Shown here piece after piece: positions 6,207 through 7,437 of a stretch of 7,437 nt of DNA. The position numbers and the translations under genes were made by a program. Origin of the DNA: Streptomyces sp. KMM 9044 (GTDB taxonomy: Bacteria > Actinomycetota > Actinomycetes > Streptomycetales > Streptomycetaceae); the NCBI RefSeq assembly GCF_024701375.2, contig NZ_CP113911.1, positions 1-7,437 of the forward strand. Reading direction: 5' to 3'. Numbering within the stretch: the stretch's first letter is position 1; the number at the start of each line of letters is the position of its first letter. A model generated the notes under the pieces. The model was not told the origin of the DNA. It did not search any database and saw only the letters and a list, made by a program, of their open reading frames with translations.

Positions 6207-6504
6207 TCCACCCCCGCCGAGGCGCCCCCACGCCCACGCGTGCCGGGGCGCCTCGGCGTACCCGCCGACCACCCCGCCGGCCCTCTGGCACCACGGGCCG
6301 ACTCCACCGCTCCACCGCCCGTGCGTGCCGACGCAGCACCCACCAACGCGCGGCATACGGCGCGCCCCAGCCCGCCACCACTGGCCCCATAGACACACCC
6401 ACCGACCACCACACGCCCCACCACTCGCGGGCCAGCAGCACCCAGCCGATCAGCAGCAGCAGTGCCACCACGACAGCTAAGGCCCGGTCATCGTCACGCC
6501 ACAC
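6157..6504 (-). CDS. Small Trp-rich membrane protein
   Basis: 115 aa from GTG 6504, with GGAGG (6510-6514) 5 nt upstream; a GTG two codons earlier overlaps the SD and is less likely. Residues 8-55 form two hydrophobic segments rich in Trp, Val and Leu (ALAVVVALLLLIGWVLL, then WWGVWWSVGVSMGPVVAGW), followed by a strongly basic Arg-rich tail. Small two-TM proteins with basic tails are common among transfer or spread genes of actinomycete elements, but I recognise no family. Codon 9 is TTA (6478-6480), suggesting bldA dependence. The 3' end overlaps the convergent 340 aa gene by 50 nt, and a long hairpin lies within its coding region, so the C-terminal third is less certain. Its upstream site shares a composite motif with that of the 599 aa gene, suggesting co-regulation. 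Confidence 0.6.
   Translation of the reverse strand: MWRDDDRALAVVVALLLLIGWVLLAREWWGVWWSVGVSMGPVVAGWGAPYAARWWVLRRHARAVERWSRPVVPEGRRGGRRVRRGAPARVGVGAPRRGWIRWQAQRSGGPQRLRG
6215..6258. terminator. Strong hairpin after the 340 aa gene
   Basis: CGCCGAGGCGCCCC (6215-6228) and GGGGCGCCTCGGCG (6245-6258) pair perfectly over 14 bp, and the spacer can add five more pairs (CACGC with GCGTG). It begins 9 nt after the stop at 6206, as expected of a rho-independent terminator without U-tract. It also lies inside the antiparallel membrane-protein gene, at its residues 83-97. Confidence 0.7.
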
Positions 6505-6515
6505 GCGCACCTCCA

Positions 6516-6573
6516 GTGATCAAGTGATCACCGTAGGCCGCACGGGTGACACTGCCCGCACCCGGCGTACGGT
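6516..6573. promoter_or_regulatory. Divergent control region with GTGATCAAGTGA operator
   Basis: Rightward: GTGACA (6546-6551), 16 nt, TACGGT (6568-6573), a good promoter whose start falls at or just before the ATG at 6582. Leftward: a TACGGT -10 (6535-6530) for the Trp-rich membrane protein, with no convincing -35. The repeated AGTGATCA words (6515-6522 and 6523-6530) adjoin and overlap the leftward -10. GTGATCAAGTGA, CGTAGG and GGTGACA occur here in the same order as at 3239-3271, which implies one shared regulator. Confidence 0.55.
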
Positions 6574-6581
6574 CAGCGGTC

Positions 6582-6941
6582 ATGGACACGGACCGCCCCC
6601 GGCTCTGCCAGCACCAGCCGTGCGGCAAGCCCATCCAAGCCGCCAAGACCGGCCGCCCGCCAAAGTACTGCTCCGCCCAGTGCCGCCGCCGCGCCTGGGA
6701 AGCCGAGCGCCTACGCCGAGCCGTTGTCATAGAACTGGCCAAGCTGGCAGCCGAGCGCCAGCGCACATTCCGTTCGGACGAAACCCGACGACCCGCCCCA
6801 GATCCCAATTTCCGTCCGAACGAAACTCCACCGCAGGCCACAGCACCCAAGCCGCCCCCGGCCGTACCCGCGCCTGCCCGACCGCGCCGCCGACCGCTCC
6901 TCCCGCCACCACCCGGCCGCACCCGACCGAACCCCACCTAG
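6582..6941 (+). CDS. Small zinc-finger-like protein with Pro-rich tail
   Basis: 119 aa from ATG 6582 (MDTDRPRLCQHQPCGKPIQ). No SD is present, but the promoter at 6546-6573 would start the RNA at or just before this ATG, so it is probably leaderless. Residues 9-39 carry C9, H11, C14, C30 and C34 in the pattern CxxxxCGxPI...GRPPKYCSxxCRRRAW, a metal-binding motif I know from small actinobacterial proteins of accessory regions, where DNA binding is assumed. A short charged helix follows (40-60), then a Pro/Arg-rich, probably disordered tail containing two FRxxET units 14 residues apart. Function unknown; regulator is the likeliest role. Confidence 0.65.
   Translation: MDTDRPRLCQHQPCGKPIQAAKTGRPPKYCSAQCRRRAWEAERLRRAVVIELAKLAAERQRTFRSDETRRPAPDPNFRPNETPPQATAPKPPPAVPAPARPRRRPLLPPPPGRTRPNPT
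6768..6826 (+). repeat. 17-bp near-palindromic direct repeat, 42-bp period
   Basis: TTCCGTTCGGACGAAAC (6768-6784) and TTCCGTCCGAACGAAAC (6810-6826) differ at two positions and are exactly 42 bp apart. They encode FRSDET and FRPNET. Each copy is itself close to palindromic around its centre, so a protein-binding site inside the gene is possible. Confidence 0.7.
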
Positions 6942-7003
6942 ATCCACAGCGAAACGGCTGCGCGCCCCTCTCGCGCTCGATCGCGCAACATCCGGGCTGA
7001 GGG

Positions 7004-7020
7004 CCCAGGGGCCACCTGGG
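7004..7020 (+). terminator. Hairpin after the zinc-finger-like gene
   Basis: CCCAGG (7004-7009), a 5-nt loop and CCTGGG (7015-7020), 62 nt after the stop at 6941. A weak candidate terminator. Confidence 0.35.
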
Positions 7021-7065
7021 AAGCCGGGAGAGAGGCGCACAGCGATTCCGCGGTTGCACCCCGGC

Positions 7066-7251
7066 AGAGGTGTGAAGCAGAGGGTGTGAAGCGCGATTTC
7101 CGGGGTGCTTCACACCCTCTGACCAGGGAAAACGTCCGGCAGTCCACAAGCGGCGGAGCGGGTTACCCACAGGCCCTCTTCCCATCATGCACAGGCGCTT
7201 CACACCCTCTGATCTGCGGAAACGGCGGTTTTCCCCAGGTAGGTGTGAAGC
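7066..7251. repeat. Iteron-like repeats (GGTGTGAAGC), candidate origin
   Basis: Five copies of a motif with consensus AGAGGGTGTGAAGC: forward at 7066-7078 and 7079-7092 (abutting), inverted at 7107-7120 and 7197-7210, forward at 7241-7251. The second and third make a perfect 14-bp inverted repeat with a 14-nt spacer. Similarity extends beyond the core: both 7093-7102 and 7252-7261 read close to RCRATTTCCG, and the two inverted copies share GA...GGAAACG-like flanks. A DnaA-box-like TTACCCACA lies at 7163-7171 and a weaker CAGTCCACA at 7140-7148. No gene fits the stretch 6942-7437. The best reading is an iteron-type replication origin, with an operator or recombinase arm-site array as alternatives. 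Confidence 0.65.
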
Positions 7252-7262
7252 ACAATTTCCGC

Positions 7263-7432
7263 CCCCCTAGGGAATAGATAGCTACCTGGGGGAGGCGCAG
7301 CTCGCCGGGGCCCGCTTGCGGGTCCCGGTCAAGATCGCGCAGCGATCTTGCAAGACGCAGCGAAGCGGAGGCTTGTCCTCCGTTACGGAGCGCGCAGCGC
7401 GGAGCGCATTTCCATGCGCGGCAGCGCATGGA
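7263..7432. other. Dense hairpin array, several with GCA loops
   Basis: Consecutive inverted repeats: CCGGGGCCCGC / GCGGGTCCCGG (7305-7328); CAAGATCGC-gca-GCGATCTTG (7330-7350, perfect 9 bp); CGGAGG-cttgt-CCTCCG (7366-7382); CTCCG-tta-CGGAG (7378-7390); GCGC-gca-GCGC (7390-7400); GCGCAT-ttcc-ATGCGC (7404-7419); TCCATGCGC-ggca-GCGCATGGA (7411-7432). Some overlap and are mutually exclusive. A further imperfect pair, CCCCCCTAGG with CCTGGGGG, spans 7263-7292. Such a run suggests folding as single strand: a replication or transfer origin, or a telomere-like element. No coding frame is credible here. Confidence 0.6.
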
Positions 7433-7437
7433 TACCC

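Noticed and set aside
4965..6398. Minus-strand frame of 477 codons opposite the 340 aa gene
   Set aside because: Covers the antisense of two genes and an intergenic stem-loop, with no recognisable motif; the HTH and CxxC patterns are on the plus strand.
6494..6937. Minus-strand frame opposite the zinc-finger-like gene
   Set aside because: Gly/Arg-rich shadow; the Cys/His pattern and the promoter support the plus strand.
7066..7251. CRISPR array
   Set aside because: The repeats are 11-14 nt, in both orientations and at irregular spacing, with no spacers of constant length and no cas genes.
7305..7437. tRNA gene or att site within a tRNA
   Set aside because: The stems do not form a cloverleaf, and no T-loop GTTCRA word or CCA-end context is seen.

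Overview
The window is GC-rich throughout. It has strong AGGAGG-type ribosome binding sites, a third-position GC bias and rare TTA codons, which points to a Streptomyces-type actinomycete. The gene content fits the transfer and replication/regulation part of an actinomycete conjugative element, either a plasmid or an AICE. No relaxase, type IV secretion set, integrase, tRNA or rRNA is visible, so the type of element and both of its ends stay open.

Left part (1-4509, minus strand): a leftward, transfer-like gene set. In transcription order these are a 51-52 aa Ala/Glu-rich helical protein (4351-4509), a four-TM Spd-like membrane protein overlapping it by ATGA (3296-4354), a 599 aa low-complexity membrane-associated protein with KGKTAP repeats and a distinct C-terminal domain (1342-3141), and an FtsK/TraB-type ATPase cut by the left edge (1-1269). 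Streptomyces elements usually move double-stranded DNA with one FtsK-like TraB pump helped by small Spd membrane proteins, and this layout matches that. Two strong hairpins (3183-3217 and 1300-1327) and an internal promoter/operator (3228-3278) lie between the genes and probably tune their relative expression.

Centre (4510-5183): a divergent control region. Two back-to-back promoters share an almost perfect 17-bp inverted repeat. One drives the transfer set leftward and the other drives a small HTH-like protein (4764-5009) rightward, possibly the autoregulator. A long stem-loop follows.

Right part (5184-6941): a 340 aa protein with two helix-turn-helix regions and several CxxC pairs (replication initiator or regulator candidate); a convergent small Trp-rich membrane protein (6157-6504, minus); and a small zinc-finger-like protein (6582-6941). 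The control region at 6516-6573 carries the same composite motif as the one ahead of the 599 aa gene.

Right end (6942-7437): no credible gene. It holds five copies of an iteron-like repeat around GGTGTGAAGC, DnaA-box-like words and a dense run of perfect hairpins, several with GCA loops. This looks like a replication origin or another DNA-processing site. No classical defence or otherwise clearly new enzyme system is visible. The novelty candidates are the control architecture, the internal in-frame start and the hairpin/iteron region.
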